The notes beneath the pieces are model-generated. The model was not told the DNA's origin, did not search any database, and saw nothing but the letters and a program-made list of their open reading frames with translations. The position numbers were made by a program, and so were the translations under genes. Shown here piece after piece: positions 47,444-57,332 of a stretch of DNA of 64,000 nt. The stretch comes from Agrobacterium tumefaciens (GTDB lineage Bacteria; Pseudomonadota; Alphaproteobacteria; Rhizobiales; Rhizobiaceae): positions 1 through 64,000 of the forward strand of contig JAGIAH010000018.1 in the NCBI GenBank assembly GCA_017744915.1, written 5' to 3'. The first letter of the stretch is position 1. Every line of letters starts with the position of its first letter.

Positions 47444-48513
47444 AGGCCGAGGGTGCCCTTGTAGATCGTGCCGTGTTCACCCTCTTGCCGCGCAACCATG
47501 CGGCCGAGCGGGAAGACGGTTTCGCCTTCCGCCGTCAGAACCTCTGTAACCTTCTGGGCGTTTTCAGCCGAAACAACGACGATCATGCCAACGCCACAAT
47601 TGAAGGTGCGCAGCATTTCCTTCGCTTCGACGCCGCCGGTCTTGGCAAGCCAGGAGAAGACGGCCGGAACCTCGATCGCGGCAAGATCGATTTCGGCGGC
47701 GAGGTGCTTCGGCAGAACGCGCGGAATATTCTCCGGGAAACCGCCGCCGGTAATATGCGCCAGCGCCTTCAGCGCGCCGGTCTCGCGGATCGCCTTCAGA
47801 AGCGGCTTCACATAGATGCGGGTCGGCGTCAGCAGGGCTTCGCCGAGCTTCTTGCCATCGGCGAAGGGGGCCGGGGCGTCCCAGCCAAGGCCGGAGATCG
47901 ATACGATCTTGCGCACCAGCGAAAAGCCGTTGGAGTGAACGCCGGAGGAGGAGAGGCCGAGAATGACGTCGCCTTCGGAAATATCGCCGGCCGGCAGAAG
48001 CTGGCCGCGTTCGGCAGCACCCACGGCAAAGCCTGCGAGATCGTAGTCGCCATCGGAATACATGCCGGGCATTTCGGCGGTTTCACCGCCGATCAGTGCA
48101 CAGCCGGATTCGCGGCAGCCGGCGGCGATGCCGGAAACAATCGCCGCACCCTGATCCGGGTCAAGCTTGCCGGTGGCGAAATAATCGAGGAAGAACAGCG
48201 GTTCTGCGCCCTGAACGACGAGATCGTTGACGCACATGGCGACGAGGTCGATGCCGACAGTGTCGTGATAGTCCGCGTCGATGGCGATCTTCAGCTTGGT
48301 GCCGACGCCGTCATTGGCAGCCACCAGAACCGGATCGGTGAAACCTGCCGCCTTCAGATCGAACAGGCCGCCGAAGCCGCCAATTTCGCCGTCCGCGCCG
48401 GGACGCCGCGTGGAGCGCACCGCCGGTTTGATCTTTTCGACCATCAGGTTGCCGGCGTCGATATCCACACCCGCATCACTATAGGTAAGACCGTTCTTGC
48501 CCGACTGGCTCAT
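47440..48513 (-). CDS. purM: Phosphoribosylformylglycinamidine cyclo-ligase
   Basis: PurM closes the imidazole ring to give AIR. The 357-residue protein has [46 protein letters not shown] and [20 protein letters not shown]. The start at 48513 ([12 protein letters not shown]) is chosen by homology over in-frame codons upstream. It precedes and overlaps purN. Confidence 0.96.
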   Translation of the reverse strand: MSQSGKNGLTYSDAGVDIDAGNLMVEKIKPAVRSTRRPGADGEIGGFGGLFDLKAAGFTDPVLVAANDGVGTKLKIAIDADYHDTVGIDLVAMCVNDLVVQGAEPLFFLDYFATGKLDPDQGAAIVSGIAAGCRESGCALIGGETAEMPGMYSDGDYDLAGFAVGAAERGQLLPAGDISEGDVILGLSSSGVHSNGFSLVRKIVSISGLGWDAPAPFADGKKLGEALLTPTRIYVKPLLKAIRETGALKALAHITGGGFPENIPRVLPKHLAAEIDLAAIEVPAVFSWLAKTGGVEAKEMLRTFNCGVGMIVVVSAENAQKVTEVLTAEGETVFPLGRMVARQEGEHGTIYKGTLGL

Positions 48514-48636
48514 GGCTCTCGTCTCCGCTGGTTCCTTTGGCGTCGCCATTCGCACGGGACGGGGCCTGATGCAAGGGTTTGAGTGGCAAAAGCTCCGGTT
48601 TTTAACGGCTTTGGCGGGGCTTGCCGTATCGGGGGC

Positions 48637-49431
48637 TCACGATGACTGCGGCGCGGCGCGACAGACGAGATTGAGCAGACCGTCATTGGACGTATCGGAA
48701 TTTTCCTCGATCCGCCGTCCGTTCTCGCCATAACGGGCAACCACCTCAAGGCCCGCATCCTGCAGCTGGCGGGTCTGGGCGGCAAGGTCGATGAAATAAA
48801 ACAGGCCGCTCCAGCGGTGCGCCTGATCCGCGAGAATGGCATATTCAGGTGTTTGCCGCGTGGCGGATTGCAGCCGTAGATAATTGATCCAGCTTTGCGG
48901 ATGCAGCGAATTCACCACCTCACGCGGATGCCAGGAGCGTCGATGCAGCGGCATGCCGCCGGCCCGCTTCCACTGCCGGTTATGAAACGAGAAGATGAAG
49001 TACCCGTCTGGTGACAGGATGCTGCGGACGGCACGAATGATGGCAAGCCGGTCCTCATGGTCGAAGGCGCTCAGGATGGCGAGTGCGCCGAGCACGCAAT
49101 CGAAGCGCTCCGCCCCGAACTGGCCGATCGCTCGCACATCCATGTCAAGAAAGGTGGCCGTGGGAAAATTGCGCCGCGCAAGCGAAAGCATGGGCTGCGA
49201 AAGGTCGATGCCTATATATTCGCCCACCAGCGGCAGAAGCGGTTTTGTCGTCCGGCCGGTGCCTACCCCGAGGTCCAGCAGCCGCTTGCCGGCATAGGCA
49301 TGGCGGAAGTCTTCAAGAATGATGCGTTCGGCGGGGTAAAGCTGCTGGTTGTCATACCATGCGGCCACTTCGGGGTTATCGAAGAGACCCGCATTATATT
49401 CCGCGATGCCATTTTCACTGGTGCTCTGCAT
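48637..49431 (-). CDS. Class I SAM-dependent methyltransferase
   Basis: The 264-residue protein has the SAM-binding motif LLDLGVGTGRTTKPL, the acidic residue in YIGIDLSQPML, DVRAIG, and post-motifs FDCVLGALAILSAFDHED and YFIFSFHNRQW. The substrate is unknown. GGAGG lies 5 nt before the ATG at 49431. Upstream, two AATATTTG direct repeats flank a TTGACC-led promoter-like segment at 49480-49516. It lies 123 nt before purM on the same strand and is probably transcribed separately. Confidence 0.83.
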   Translation of the reverse strand: MQSTSENGIAEYNAGLFDNPEVAAWYDNQQLYPAERIILEDFRHAYAGKRLLDLGVGTGRTTKPLLPLVGEYIGIDLSQPMLSLARRNFPTATFLDMDVRAIGQFGAERFDCVLGALAILSAFDHEDRLAIIRAVRSILSPDGYFIFSFHNRQWKRAGGMPLHRRSWHPREVVNSLHPQSWINYLRLQSATRQTPEYAILADQAHRWSGLFYFIDLAAQTRQLQDAGLEVVARYGENGRRIEENSDTSNDGLLNLVCRAAPQSS

Positions 49432-49704
49432 CGTGCCTCCGGCCACCGGGCATGAAGAGCGCTGCTGGCCCGCCCGGCAATATTTGATCGTTATCTAATA
49501 TTTGTCGCGGGTCAACCTGCCGTTGCGGCGGGTTGGCTGGAAATGGGCGATTTTACCAGCATGCGGGGTTTGCGCGAAGGACCCGGCGGCCAGCGGGCGT
49601 TCTTTGCAGGCATGCAGGGCAACAGCGTCGGCCTTGACCATATGCATCCGCGCATCCTATCTCCATGATGGGCGATGACGGCACGGCGACAGAAGGATGA
49701 ACGG

Positions 49705-50862
49705 ATGCAACCCCATGTGAGCGGCACGAGCCTGCGCCGGCAGGTGTTTTTCTGGATCGGCGTGCTTGCCGTCTTTGTCCTGTTCCTGATGGTCTTCAGC
49801 TCCATTCTCCTGCCTTTCGTGGCGGGCATGGCGCTTGCCTATTTCCTCGATCCGGTGGCCGACTGGCTGGAACGGCGGGGCTTGAGCCGGTTGATGGCGA
49901 CCGTCGTCATCCTCGTTTCCTTCGTGCTGATCTTTGCACTGTCGCTCATCATCATCATTCCGCTGATCGTCGCGCAGGCATCGGAATTCATCACGCGCAT
50001 CCCGCAATATGTCTCCTCGTTGCAGCAGCTGATCGCCGGTGCCGATACCAACCTCCTGCCGGATTGGGTGAGCAGCCAGATCGACGCGGTGAAGGAGAAT
50101 TTCTCCAAGCTTCTGACCGAAGGCGCCGGTTTCATCGGCACGCTTTTGACGCAGATCTGGAATTCGGGAAAATCGCTCGTCGATGTCATGTCGCTTCTGG
50201 TAGTCACGCCCGTCGTCGCCTTCTACCTGCTGCTCGACTGGGACCGGATGATCGACAAGGTCGATAGCTGGATCCCGCGCGACTACGTGCACACCGTCCG
50301 CCAGATCGCCCGCGACATGGACAAGACGATCGCCGGTTTCGTGCGCGGGCAGGGGTCGCTCTGCATCATTCTCGGGGTTTATTACGCCGTCGGCCTGTCG
50401 TTGGTGGGCCTGAATTTCGGCCTGCTGATCGGCCTTTTCTCCGGTCTCATCAGCTTCATTCCCTATATTGGTTCGATGGTCGGCCTCATCCTTGCGGTCG
50501 GTGTCGCCATCGTGCAGTTCTGGCCGGACTATATCTATGTCTTCCTGACACTCGTCGTGTTCTTTTCCGGCCAGTTCATCGAAGGCAACATCCTGCAGCC
50601 GAAGCTTGTCGGCAAAAGCGTCGGCCTGCATCCGGTGTGGCTGATGTTCGCCCTCTTCGCCTTCGGTGCGCTTTTCGGTTTCGTCGGGCTTCTGGTCGCG
50701 GTGCCGGCTGCGGCGGCGGTCGGCGTGCTTGTCCGCTTCGCCTTGTCGCGGTATCTTGAAAGCGATCTCTACCACGGGCACGCCGCCAACCTTCCCTGGG
50801 ACACAAATCCTGCCCTGGAAGAAGGGGAAACGTCCTCCGGCAAGGTTGACTCTCAGAGCTGA
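49705..50862 (+). CDS. AI-2E/PerM family membrane protein
   Basis: The 385-residue inner-membrane protein has seven to eight helices. The family core is VTPVVAFYLLLDWDRMIDKV, GFVRGQGSLCIILGVYYAVG, SFIPYIGSMVGLILAV and FVGLLVAVPAAAAVGVLVRF. The family includes AI-2 exporters and ion antiporters, so the substrate is open. AAGGATG supports the start at 49705 rather than the ATG at 49675. Only 2 nt separate it from hdaA, the usual alphaproteobacterial order. Confidence 0.87.
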   Translation: MQPHVSGTSLRRQVFFWIGVLAVFVLFLMVFSSILLPFVAGMALAYFLDPVADWLERRGLSRLMATVVILVSFVLIFALSLIIIIPLIVAQASEFITRIPQYVSSLQQLIAGADTNLLPDWVSSQIDAVKENFSKLLTEGAGFIGTLLTQIWNSGKSLVDVMSLLVVTPVVAFYLLLDWDRMIDKVDSWIPRDYVHTVRQIARDMDKTIAGFVRGQGSLCIILGVYYAVGLSLVGLNFGLLIGLFSGLISFIPYIGSMVGLILAVGVAIVQFWPDYIYVFLTLVVFFSGQFIEGNILQPKLVGKSVGLHPVWLMFALFAFGALFGFVGLLVAVPAAAAVGVLVRFALSRYLESDLYHGHAANLPWDTNPALEEGETSSGKVDSQS

Positions 50863-50864
50863 CG

Positions 50865-51593
50865 ATGACTGACCAAATCAAAACCGACAACGCCCGGTCG
50901 AAGGCCGAGCAGCTGCCGCTCGCATTCTCGCACCAGTCCGCTTCCGGCCGGGAGGATCTCCTCGTTTCCGCCTCGCTTTCGGCTGCCGTCAGCCTCATCG
51001 ACGAATGGCCGAACTGGCGCTCGCCCGTCGTCGTGCTGGCCGGGCCGCCGGGTTCGGGGAAATCGCATCTCGCCAATATCTGGAAAAATATCAGCGACGC
51101 CCGCGACATTCACCCGAAGGCCGGCGCCGATGCTGCGCGCGCGGCTGAAACGGGACCGGTTCTTTTCGAGGACGCCGATCGGCGCGGTTTCGACGATACG
51201 GAACTTTTCCATGTCATCAACAGCGTGCGCCAGCACGGCACCACGCTCCTGATGACCAGCCGGCAATGGCCGGCCGCATGGCCGGTGACGCTGCCGGATC
51301 TGCGTTCGCGCCTCAAGGCCGTGACGGTGGTGGAGACCGGCGAGCCGGACGAGGCGCTGCTGGCGCAGGTGCTGGTGAAACTTTTCGCCGACCGGCAGCT
51401 TTATATGGACGACAAACTCATAGGCTACATCGTCAATAGAATGGAGCGTTCGCTCGATACCGCGCAGACGATTGTGGAGCGGATCGATCGGCTGGCGCTC
51501 GCGCGCGCAACACGGATAACCCGTCCGCTGGTGGCGGAAGTTCTCAATGCGATGGACACGGTACCCGCGGGCAGCGGATTGGACGACGAATAA
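50865..51593 (+). CDS. hdaA: DnaA regulatory inactivator HdaA
   Basis: HdaA promotes hydrolysis of DnaA-bound ATP together with the sliding clamp, limiting replication starts. The 242-residue protein has the clamp-binding hexapeptide QLPLAF (16-21), Walker A GPPGSGKS (60-67), a DnaA-like AAA+ core with [14 protein letters not shown], and [19 protein letters not shown]. The C-terminal DNA-binding domain of DnaA is absent, as expected. It follows the PerM-like gene by 2 nt and precedes ppk. Confidence 0.93.
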   Translation: MTDQIKTDNARSKAEQLPLAFSHQSASGREDLLVSASLSAAVSLIDEWPNWRSPVVVLAGPPGSGKSHLANIWKNISDARDIHPKAGADAARAAETGPVLFEDADRRGFDDTELFHVINSVRQHGTTLLMTSRQWPAAWPVTLPDLRSRLKAVTVVETGEPDEALLAQVLVKLFADRQLYMDDKLIGYIVNRMERSLDTAQTIVERIDRLALARATRITRPLVAEVLNAMDTVPAGSGLDDE

Positions 51594-51622
51594 CTGTCAC
51601 AGTTCCGTCGTCAAACTGTTAT
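51594..51622 (+). promoter_or_regulatory. Pho box upstream of ppk
   Basis: Three 7-bp repeats with 11-bp period occur: CTGTCAC (51594), CCGTCGT (51605) and CTGTTAT (51616), each separated by 4 nt. This matches the PhoB-binding pattern (CTGTCAT repeats with 4-nt spacers) known in rhizobia. It begins directly after the hdaA stop and ends 24 nt before the ppk start. Confidence 0.75.
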
Positions 51623-51646
51623 ACGGGCAAGAAGGACGATCACGCG

Positions 51647-53893
51647 ATGCAACAGGATCACGGGACGGAAACAGCTAAGGGGATGGAAAAGGGCATGGAC
51701 GCTGTCGCGCAGGAAGATTTCAACAAGGTTCAGCCAGTGAACGAGGGCGAGAACCTCTGGGATAGCCCGGCGCGCTTCATCAACCGCGAATTCTCCTGGT
51801 TGCAGTTCAATCGCCGCGTCCTCGAAGAAACGCTGAATACGGATCACCCGCTGCTGGAGCGGCTGCGTTTCCTGTCCATCTCGGCCGCCAACCTCGATGA
51901 ATTTTTCATGGTCCGCGTCGCCGGCCTCGAAGGCCAGGTACGCCAGAAGATCACCGTCAAGACGCCCGATGGCAAGACCCCGGCCGAACAGCTGGAAGAT
52001 ATCCTGAAGGAAATCGACAATCTGCAGATGGAGCAGCAGGCTTCGCTTGCCGTTCTGCAGCAATATCTTGCCAGGGAAGAAATCTTTATCGTGCGGCCCG
52101 CCGCACTTTCGGATGCGGACCGCACCTGGCTGGAAACGGAGTTCGAGGAGCGCATGTTCCCGGTGCTGACGCCGCTCTCCATCGACCCGGCACACCCGTT
52201 CCCCTTCATTCCCAATCTCGGCTTTTCCATGGGCCTGCAGCTCGACAGCGTCAACGGCCGCGAGCCGATGACGGCGCTCCTGCGCCTGCCGCCGGCGCTT
52301 GACCGCTTCGTGCGTCTGCCGGATGAAAAGAACGCCATTCGCTATATCACGCTCGAAGATGTGGTCGGCCTGTTCATTCACCGCCTTTATCCGGGCTATA
52401 CCGTTCGCGGTTCCGGCACGTTCCGCATCATCCGCGACAGCGATATCGAGGTGGAGGAAGAGGCGGAAGATCTGGTGCGCTTCTTCGAAAGCGCGCTGAA
52501 GCGCCGCCGTCGCGGTTCCGTCATCCGTATCGAGACCGACAGCGAAATGCCGCAGTCGCTGCGCCAGTTTGTGGTGCATGAGCTGGGCGTTCCGGACAAT
52601 CGTGTCGCCGTTCTGCCCGGCCTTCTCGCGCTCAATACCATCTCGGAAATCGTGCGCGCGCCGCGCGACGACCTGAAGTTCGAGCCCTATAACGCCCGTT
52701 TCCCCGAGCGTGTGCGCGAACATGCCGGTGATTGCCTCGCCGCCATCCGCGAAAAGGACATGGTGGTCCACCACCCCTATGAGAGCTTCGACGTGGTCGT
52801 GCAGTTCCTGCTGCAGGCCGCGCGCGATCCCGACGTGCTTGCCATCAAGCAGACGCTCTATCGTACCTCCAATGACAGCCCGATCGTTCGCGCGCTGATC
52901 GATGCGGCCGAAGCCGGTAAATCCGTTACCGCGCTGGTGGAACTGAAGGCGCGTTTCGACGAAGAGGCAAACATCCGCTGGGCGCGCGACCTGGAGCGCG
53001 CCGGCGTTCAGGTGGTGTTCGGCTTCATCGAACTGAAGACCCATGCCAAGATGTCGATGGTGGTGCGCCGTGAAGACGGCAAGCTCAGAACCTATTGCCA
53101 CCTCGGCACCGGCAACTACCACCCGATCACGGCGAAGATTTACACCGACCTGTCCTTCTTCACCTGCAATCCGAAGATCGCCCATGACATGGCGAATATC
53201 TTCAACTTCATCACGGGTTACGGCGAGCCGGAAGAGGGCATGAAGCTGGCGGTTTCGCCTTATACGCTGCGCGCCCGCATCGTGAAGCACATCAATGAAG
53301 AGATCGAGCACGCCAAGCGCGGTGCGCCTGCGGCGATCTGGATGAAGATGAATTCTCTGGTCGATCCGGAGATCATCGATGCGCTCTACCGCGCCAGCGC
53401 GGCGGGTGTGGAGGTCGATCTGGTCGTGCGCGGCATCTGCTGCCTGCGCCCGCAGGTGGCGGGACTGTCGGACAATATCCGCGTCAAATCCATCGTCGGC
53501 CGCTTCCTGGAACACAGCCGCATCTTCTGCTTCGGCAATGGTTTCGGGCTACCTTCGGACAAGGCGCTGGTCTATATCGGCTCGGCCGACATGATGCCGC
53601 GCAACCTCGACCGTCGCGTCGAGACGCTTGTTCCGCTCACCAATCCGACCGTGCACGAGCAGGTTCTTTCACAGATTATGCTGGGCAATCTCATTGACAA
53701 CCAGCAGAGCTACGAGATACTTGCGGACGGAACGTCAAGGCGCATTGAGGTGCGTAAAGGCGAAGAACCGTTCAACGCGCAGCACTATTTCATGACCAAT
53801 CCCAGCCTTTCCGGACGTGGTGAAGCCCTGAAATCCAGTGCGCCCAAATTGATTGCCGGGTTGATTTCCTCCCGCAAGAAACAGGCTGAATGA
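51647..53893 (+). CDS. ppk: Polyphosphate kinase 1
   Basis: Ppk reversibly polymerises phosphate from ATP. The 748-residue protein has the N-domain [20 protein letters not shown], the head region, and the phospholipase D-like catalytic domains. The phospho-acceptor His lies in [14 protein letters not shown], with [11 protein letters not shown] downstream and the second His in [13 protein letters not shown]. The first 40 residues are variable; ATG codons at 51683 and 51698 could also serve. It overlaps ppx by ATGA and follows a Pho box. Confidence 0.96.
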   Translation: MQQDHGTETAKGMEKGMDAVAQEDFNKVQPVNEGENLWDSPARFINREFSWLQFNRRVLEETLNTDHPLLERLRFLSISAANLDEFFMVRVAGLEGQVRQKITVKTPDGKTPAEQLEDILKEIDNLQMEQQASLAVLQQYLAREEIFIVRPAALSDADRTWLETEFEERMFPVLTPLSIDPAHPFPFIPNLGFSMGLQLDSVNGREPMTALLRLPPALDRFVRLPDEKNAIRYITLEDVVGLFIHRLYPGYTVRGSGTFRIIRDSDIEVEEEAEDLVRFFESALKRRRRGSVIRIETDSEMPQSLRQFVVHELGVPDNRVAVLPGLLALNTISEIVRAPRDDLKFEPYNARFPERVREHAGDCLAAIREKDMVVHHPYESFDVVVQFLLQAARDPDVLAIKQTLYRTSNDSPIVRALIDAAEAGKSVTALVELKARFDEEANIRWARDLERAGVQVVFGFIELKTHAKMSMVVRREDGKLRTYCHLGTGNYHPITAKIYTDLSFFTCNPKIAHDMANIFNFITGYGEPEEGMKLAVSPYTLRARIVKHINEEIEHAKRGAPAAIWMKMNSLVDPEIIDALYRASAAGVEVDLVVRGICCLRPQVAGLSDNIRVKSIVGRFLEHSRIFCFGNGFGLPSDKALVYIGSADMMPRNLDRRVETLVPLTNPTVHEQVLSQIMLGNLIDNQQSYEILADGTSRRIEVRKGEEPFNAQHYFMTNPSLSGRGEALKSSAPKLIAGLISSRKKQAE

Positions 53894-55413
53894 CTCGATC
53901 AGAAGCACAGGGGCGGCTGACCGGCCTTGCCCCCGTTTCCGTCATAGATATTGGTTCGAACTCCGTTCGTCTCGTTGTATATGAAGGCCTTTCCCGCGCG
54001 CCCGCGGTGCTGTTCAACGAAAAGGTCCTTTGCGGCCTTGGCAAGGGACTGGCGCTGACGGGCCGCATGCATGAGGAAGGTGTCAGCCGGGCGCTGATGG
54101 CGTTGAGGCGCTTCCATGTGCTTTCCGAACAGGCGCAGGCGCAGAAGCTTTATGTGCTGGCGACGGCTGCGGCGCGTGAAGCGGAAAACGGCCCGGATTT
54201 CATCCGTGAAGCCGAAGCCATTCTCGGTTGCGAGATCGAGGTGCTGTCCGGCGAAAAGGAAGCACTTTATTCTGCCTATGGCGTGATCAGCGGTTTCCAT
54301 GATCCCGATGGCATCGCTGGCGACCTCGGCGGCGGTTCGCTCGAGCTCATCGACATCAAGGGCAAGAGCTGCGGCGAGGGCATCACCCTGCCGCTCGGCG
54401 GCCTGCGGCTGTCGGAACAATCGGACGGCTCGCTGGAAAAGGCAGCCACCATCGCCAGAAAACACGTCAAATCCTTTGCGAAGCTTCTGGCGGCGGGTGA
54501 GGGGCGCACCTTTTATGCGGTCGGCGGCACCTGGCGAAACATCGCCAAACTGCATATGGAGATCACCGGCTATTCGCTGCATATGATGCAGGGATATGAA
54601 TTGCCGCTGGAGGAAATGCTGAATTTTCTGGAGGAGGTCATCGTCTCCCGGGACAGCAAGGATCCGGCCTGGCAGGCGGTCTCCAAGAACCGCCGTTCGC
54701 TGCTGCCCTTCGGCGCCATCGCCATGCGCGAAGTCCTGAAGGTGATGAAACCGGCAAAGATCGCCTTTTCGGCGCAGGGTGTGCGCGAAGGTTATCTTTA
54801 TTCGCTGCTGACGGAAGAGGAGCGGGATTCCGATCCGCTGCTGGTCGCGGCGGATGAGCTTGCCATTCTGCGCGCCCGCTCGCCAGAACATGCGCGCGAA
54901 CTGGCGGACTGGAGCGGTCGCACCTTTCCGGTCTTCGGCATTGATGAGACCGAAGAGGAGAGCCGTTACCGGCAGGCGGCCTGCCTTCTGGCCGATATCA
55001 GCTGGCGCGCCCATCCGGACTATCGCGGCTTGCAGGCGCTCAACATCATCGCCCATTCGTCCTTCGTGGCGATCACCCATCCCGGCCGCGCCTATATTGC
55101 GCTCGCCAATTATTATCGCTTCGAAGGCCTGAACGATAACGGCACCACGGAGCCGCTTGCGGTAATGGCAGGCGAACGTCTGCAGGAACTCGGCAAGCTG
55201 CTCGGCGGCCTGCTGCGTGTCGTCTACCTCTTTTCGGCCTCGATGCCGGGCGTCGTCGACCATCTGAAATTCCGCAAATCCGACAATCCGGATCTCGATC
55301 TGGAATTCGTCGTGCCGCATGATTATTGCGATTTCGCGGGCGAGCGTCTGGATGGCCGTTTGCAGCAGCTGGCGAAGCTGACGGGCAAGCGACTGGCCTT
55401 CGTATTCGAGTGA
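53890..55413 (+). CDS. ppx: Exopolyphosphatase (Ppx/GppA family)
   Basis: Ppx releases phosphate from polyphosphate ends; relatives also hydrolyse pppGpp. The 507-residue protein has the actin-like ATPase-fold motifs [16 protein letters not shown] and [16 protein letters not shown]. The middle segment [15 protein letters not shown] and a C-terminal HD-like helical region ([17 protein letters not shown]) follow. It is translationally coupled to ppk, so synthesis and breakdown of polyphosphate are encoded together. Confidence 0.94.
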   Translation: MTRSEAQGRLTGLAPVSVIDIGSNSVRLVVYEGLSRAPAVLFNEKVLCGLGKGLALTGRMHEEGVSRALMALRRFHVLSEQAQAQKLYVLATAAAREAENGPDFIREAEAILGCEIEVLSGEKEALYSAYGVISGFHDPDGIAGDLGGGSLELIDIKGKSCGEGITLPLGGLRLSEQSDGSLEKAATIARKHVKSFAKLLAAGEGRTFYAVGGTWRNIAKLHMEITGYSLHMMQGYELPLEEMLNFLEEVIVSRDSKDPAWQAVSKNRRSLLPFGAIAMREVLKVMKPAKIAFSAQGVREGYLYSLLTEEERDSDPLLVAADELAILRARSPEHARELADWSGRTFPVFGIDETEEESRYRQAACLLADISWRAHPDYRGLQALNIIAHSSFVAITHPGRAYIALANYYRFEGLNDNGTTEPLAVMAGERLQELGKLLGGLLRVVYLFSASMPGVVDHLKFRKSDNPDLDLEFVVPHDYCDFAGERLDGRLQQLAKLTGKRLAFVFE

Positions 55414-55443
55414 CGAGCGGCGATGCCCGTCTTGCGGCGCTGG

Positions 55444-56076
55444 CTACGACCAGCGCTCGCAAAAGGCTTCGATATCGCTCGACTGAAAGTCGGCAAGCCG
55501 CGCCATGATCGTCTCGAATGGCCAGTCCCACCAGGCGATGGAAGCAAGCTTCGCCGCGATGGATCGCGAAAAGCGCTCGCGAATGATTTTCGCAGGAACA
55601 CCGCCGACGATGGTGTAGGGCGGCACATTTCTGGCGACCACGGCACCGGCGGCAAGTACCGCGCCATCTCCAACCGTTACACCCGGCAAGACGATGACCC
55701 CGTGACCGATCCAGACATCATGGCCGATGATGGCGCGATCCTGCTTTCGCTGGTCGAAAAAGGCATCGTCGCGCACCGCATCGGCGGAGTAATATTCCGG
55801 GCAGTAGCTGAAACGATGCATGGATGGCCGGTCCATCGGATGGTTCGGCGCACCGATCCTGACTTCCGCTGCGATGGCGCAGAACTTTCCGATTATCGCG
55901 TCCCCCACCATGCAGCGGGGACCGAGATAGGAGTAGTTCCCGAGTTCGACATTATGCAGCGAGGTATCAGCCAGAATTTCGCAGCATTCACCGATGCTTG
56001 AAGCCCTTATGCTCGCTGTCGCATGAATAACGGTCTCTGCGATTTTCGGGCGCTTGATCTGAGCGGTCGAGTCCAT
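55444..56076 (-). CDS. Hexapeptide-repeat acetyltransferase (phosphonate-associated family)
   Basis: The 210-residue left-handed beta-helix protein has hexapeptide repeats and the catalytic His region [41 protein letters not shown] and [14 protein letters not shown] follow, then [16 protein letters not shown]. This pattern resembles the transferase family linked to phosphonate genes (TIGR03308-like), more than classical chloramphenicol acetyltransferases. No phn gene is nearby, so the substrate is open. GGAG 6 nt upstream supports the start at 56076. Confidence 0.82.
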   Translation of the reverse strand: MDSTAQIKRPKIAETVIHATASIRASSIGECCEILADTSLHNVELGNYSYLGPRCMVGDAIIGKFCAIAAEVRIGAPNHPMDRPSMHRFSYCPEYYSADAVRDDAFFDQRKQDRAIIGHDVWIGHGVIVLPGVTVGDGAVLAAGAVVARNVPPYTIVGGVPAKIIRERFSRSIAAKLASIAWWDWPFETIMARLADFQSSDIEAFCERWS

Positions 56077-56228
56077 TCCAGTCTCCGGATTTCGCGCCTG
56101 CTTAACCGGGGATGATGAAGGGCCTGTGACGCGGGATGGTGAAAGCAGTCCGGTCGTGGCCGCCGGCTTTTCTCTCAAGTGCGGATCACGCCGGTTGCTC
56201 GCGCAGACGTCTTCTCTTCATGATGGCA

Positions 56229-56576
56229 TCACCTAACGGTGACATCGACCGGGGTCTCTTTTTTCTCCCAATAGTGCTCGGTTATGTTCCGAGCGTTGCG
56301 AATGATGTGACCGGCGATTTCAGGGTCTCCGCCCTCGAAGGTCTTCGGGTCGGCCCCGCATAGGAGCAGGAAGAGCTGCTGATGCGCGACAGCGGCAAAA
56401 TAGTCATGGGGCGGTGGCTGCATGTCCGAATCGACGGTCTTGAACGCTTCAGCGACCTCTTTGCTGGCGCGCTCAAGGGCGGCGTGAATGCTCGCCATCA
56501 TCGCCGCTTCCTTGCGTTCCAATATATCCTGGATCTGCCGCTCTGCCGGTGTCGGTACCGGACAACTCTCACTCAT
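56229..56576 (-). CDS. Small hypothetical protein
   Basis: The 115-residue product starts MSESCPVPTPAERQIQDILE and is mostly helical, with ERKEAAMMASIHAALERASKEV. It ends HYWEKKETPVDVTVR. There is no signal peptide or membrane helix. I do not recognise a family. The start at 56576 is supported by AGGAG 9 nt upstream; an earlier in-frame ATG at 56603 lacks one. Confidence 0.6.
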   Translation of the reverse strand: MSESCPVPTPAERQIQDILERKEAAMMASIHAALERASKEVAEAFKTVDSDMQPPPHDYFAAVAHQQLFLLLCGADPKTFEGGDPEIAGHIIRNARNITEHYWEKKETPVDVTVR

Positions 56577-56745
56577 CAAAGACTCTCCTGTCACTGCGTC
56601 CATTGCGCCAGCCAGGATTATCGCATTGATTGTGACCGCTTTGCGGAAAGGCAGAAATTGCGGTTGTGGAACGGGGCGGAATAATTGCGCGTCATGCCGG
56701 AAGTCGCCGGGTAAACCGCAGGTGCGAAATTCCCGCGCAAACGGT

Positions 56746-57093
56746 TCAGCCGTGCCCCAATGCCTTTCTGATGCAGGCGCTGAGATAGGCATATTGCAGC
56801 GGCGTTATCGTCGCCATGGCCTCCGTGCGGCTGGCAAGCCTGTCCTGATAACCGACCGGAATATCGAACTGGGCGAAGGTGAAGTCCCAGCGAATGCCTT
56901 CGACGATATTGTAGAAATGCTCGGCGCCGCTGACAGCGGTTTTGGCGAGTTCACCGCCGAAAATATCCTGCACCACCAGGGCGGTGACGCTGCCTTGTCC
57001 CTTGGCGGGGTTTTCGCGCGACCAAAGGCTGCTGGTCTCACCCGACCAGCTTTTCTTCAGGGCGTAATATAGTCTCTCTGCATGGTCCTGCAT
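56746..57093 (-). CDS. Small conserved protein resembling YunG
   Basis: The 115-residue protein contains KKSWSGETSSLWSRENPAKG, then QGSVTALVVQDIFGGEL, GAEHFYNIVEGIRWDFT and QFDIPVGYQDRL. This order resembles the YunG family, in which the segment usually reads GQCAVTA; here the Cys is replaced by Gly. No signal peptide is visible. Function is unknown. The ATG at 57093 matches the likely N-terminus (MQDHAERLYYALKK). A RIME-like repeat lies just upstream. Confidence 0.6.
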   Translation of the reverse strand: MQDHAERLYYALKKSWSGETSSLWSRENPAKGQGSVTALVVQDIFGGELAKTAVSGAEHFYNIVEGIRWDFTFAQFDIPVGYQDRLASRTEAMATITPLQYAYLSACIRKALGHG

Positions 57094-57130
57094 GAAATGT
57101 CTTCTTTTCCGCAAGCATGTTTCGGTTAAA

Positions 57131-57228
57131 GCATTTCCAGCAAAACTGTGCTCGGTTTTGCGTCCGGAAATGCGCAAAAACAAAGAGTTAGAGCAATGGA
57201 GGTGAACCGGTGTTCACCGGAATTGCTC
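57131..57228. repeat. Rhizobial palindromic intergenic element (RIME-like), copy 2
   Basis: The first palindrome (57131-57173) has GCATTTCC and GGAAATGC around CAAAAC / GTTTTG. The second (57191-57228) has GAGCAAT / ATTGCTC around GGTGAAC / GTTCACC. Two adjacent palindromes are the stated layout of RIME1 elements in rhizobia. The first half matches the copy at 33803. Confidence 0.7.
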
Positions 57229-57246
57229 CAGCTCTGGAGAATCGGA

Positions 57247-57287
57247 ACGGAGCGCCATGCAGACATTGTGTCTGCCGGGCGCTCCGT
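57247..57287. terminator. Large hairpin after the phytase-like gene
   Basis: ACGGAGCGCC / GGCGCTCCGT (10 bp) encloses GCAGACA-TTG-TGTCTGC (7 bp), with a 2x2 internal mismatch between them. It lies 46 nt beyond the stop at 57333 on the minus strand. It lacks a U-tract, so it may be a processing or stabilising hairpin, or part of the adjoining repeat. Confidence 0.45.
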
Positions 57288-57332
57288 CGGGATCATTCGC
57301 CGCTGCCAAAGCGATTGACAGCAGCTTCGGTC

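Noticed and set aside
51611-53515. A 634-codon open frame antisense to ppk
   Set aside because: ppk is certain; the antisense frame has no motif.
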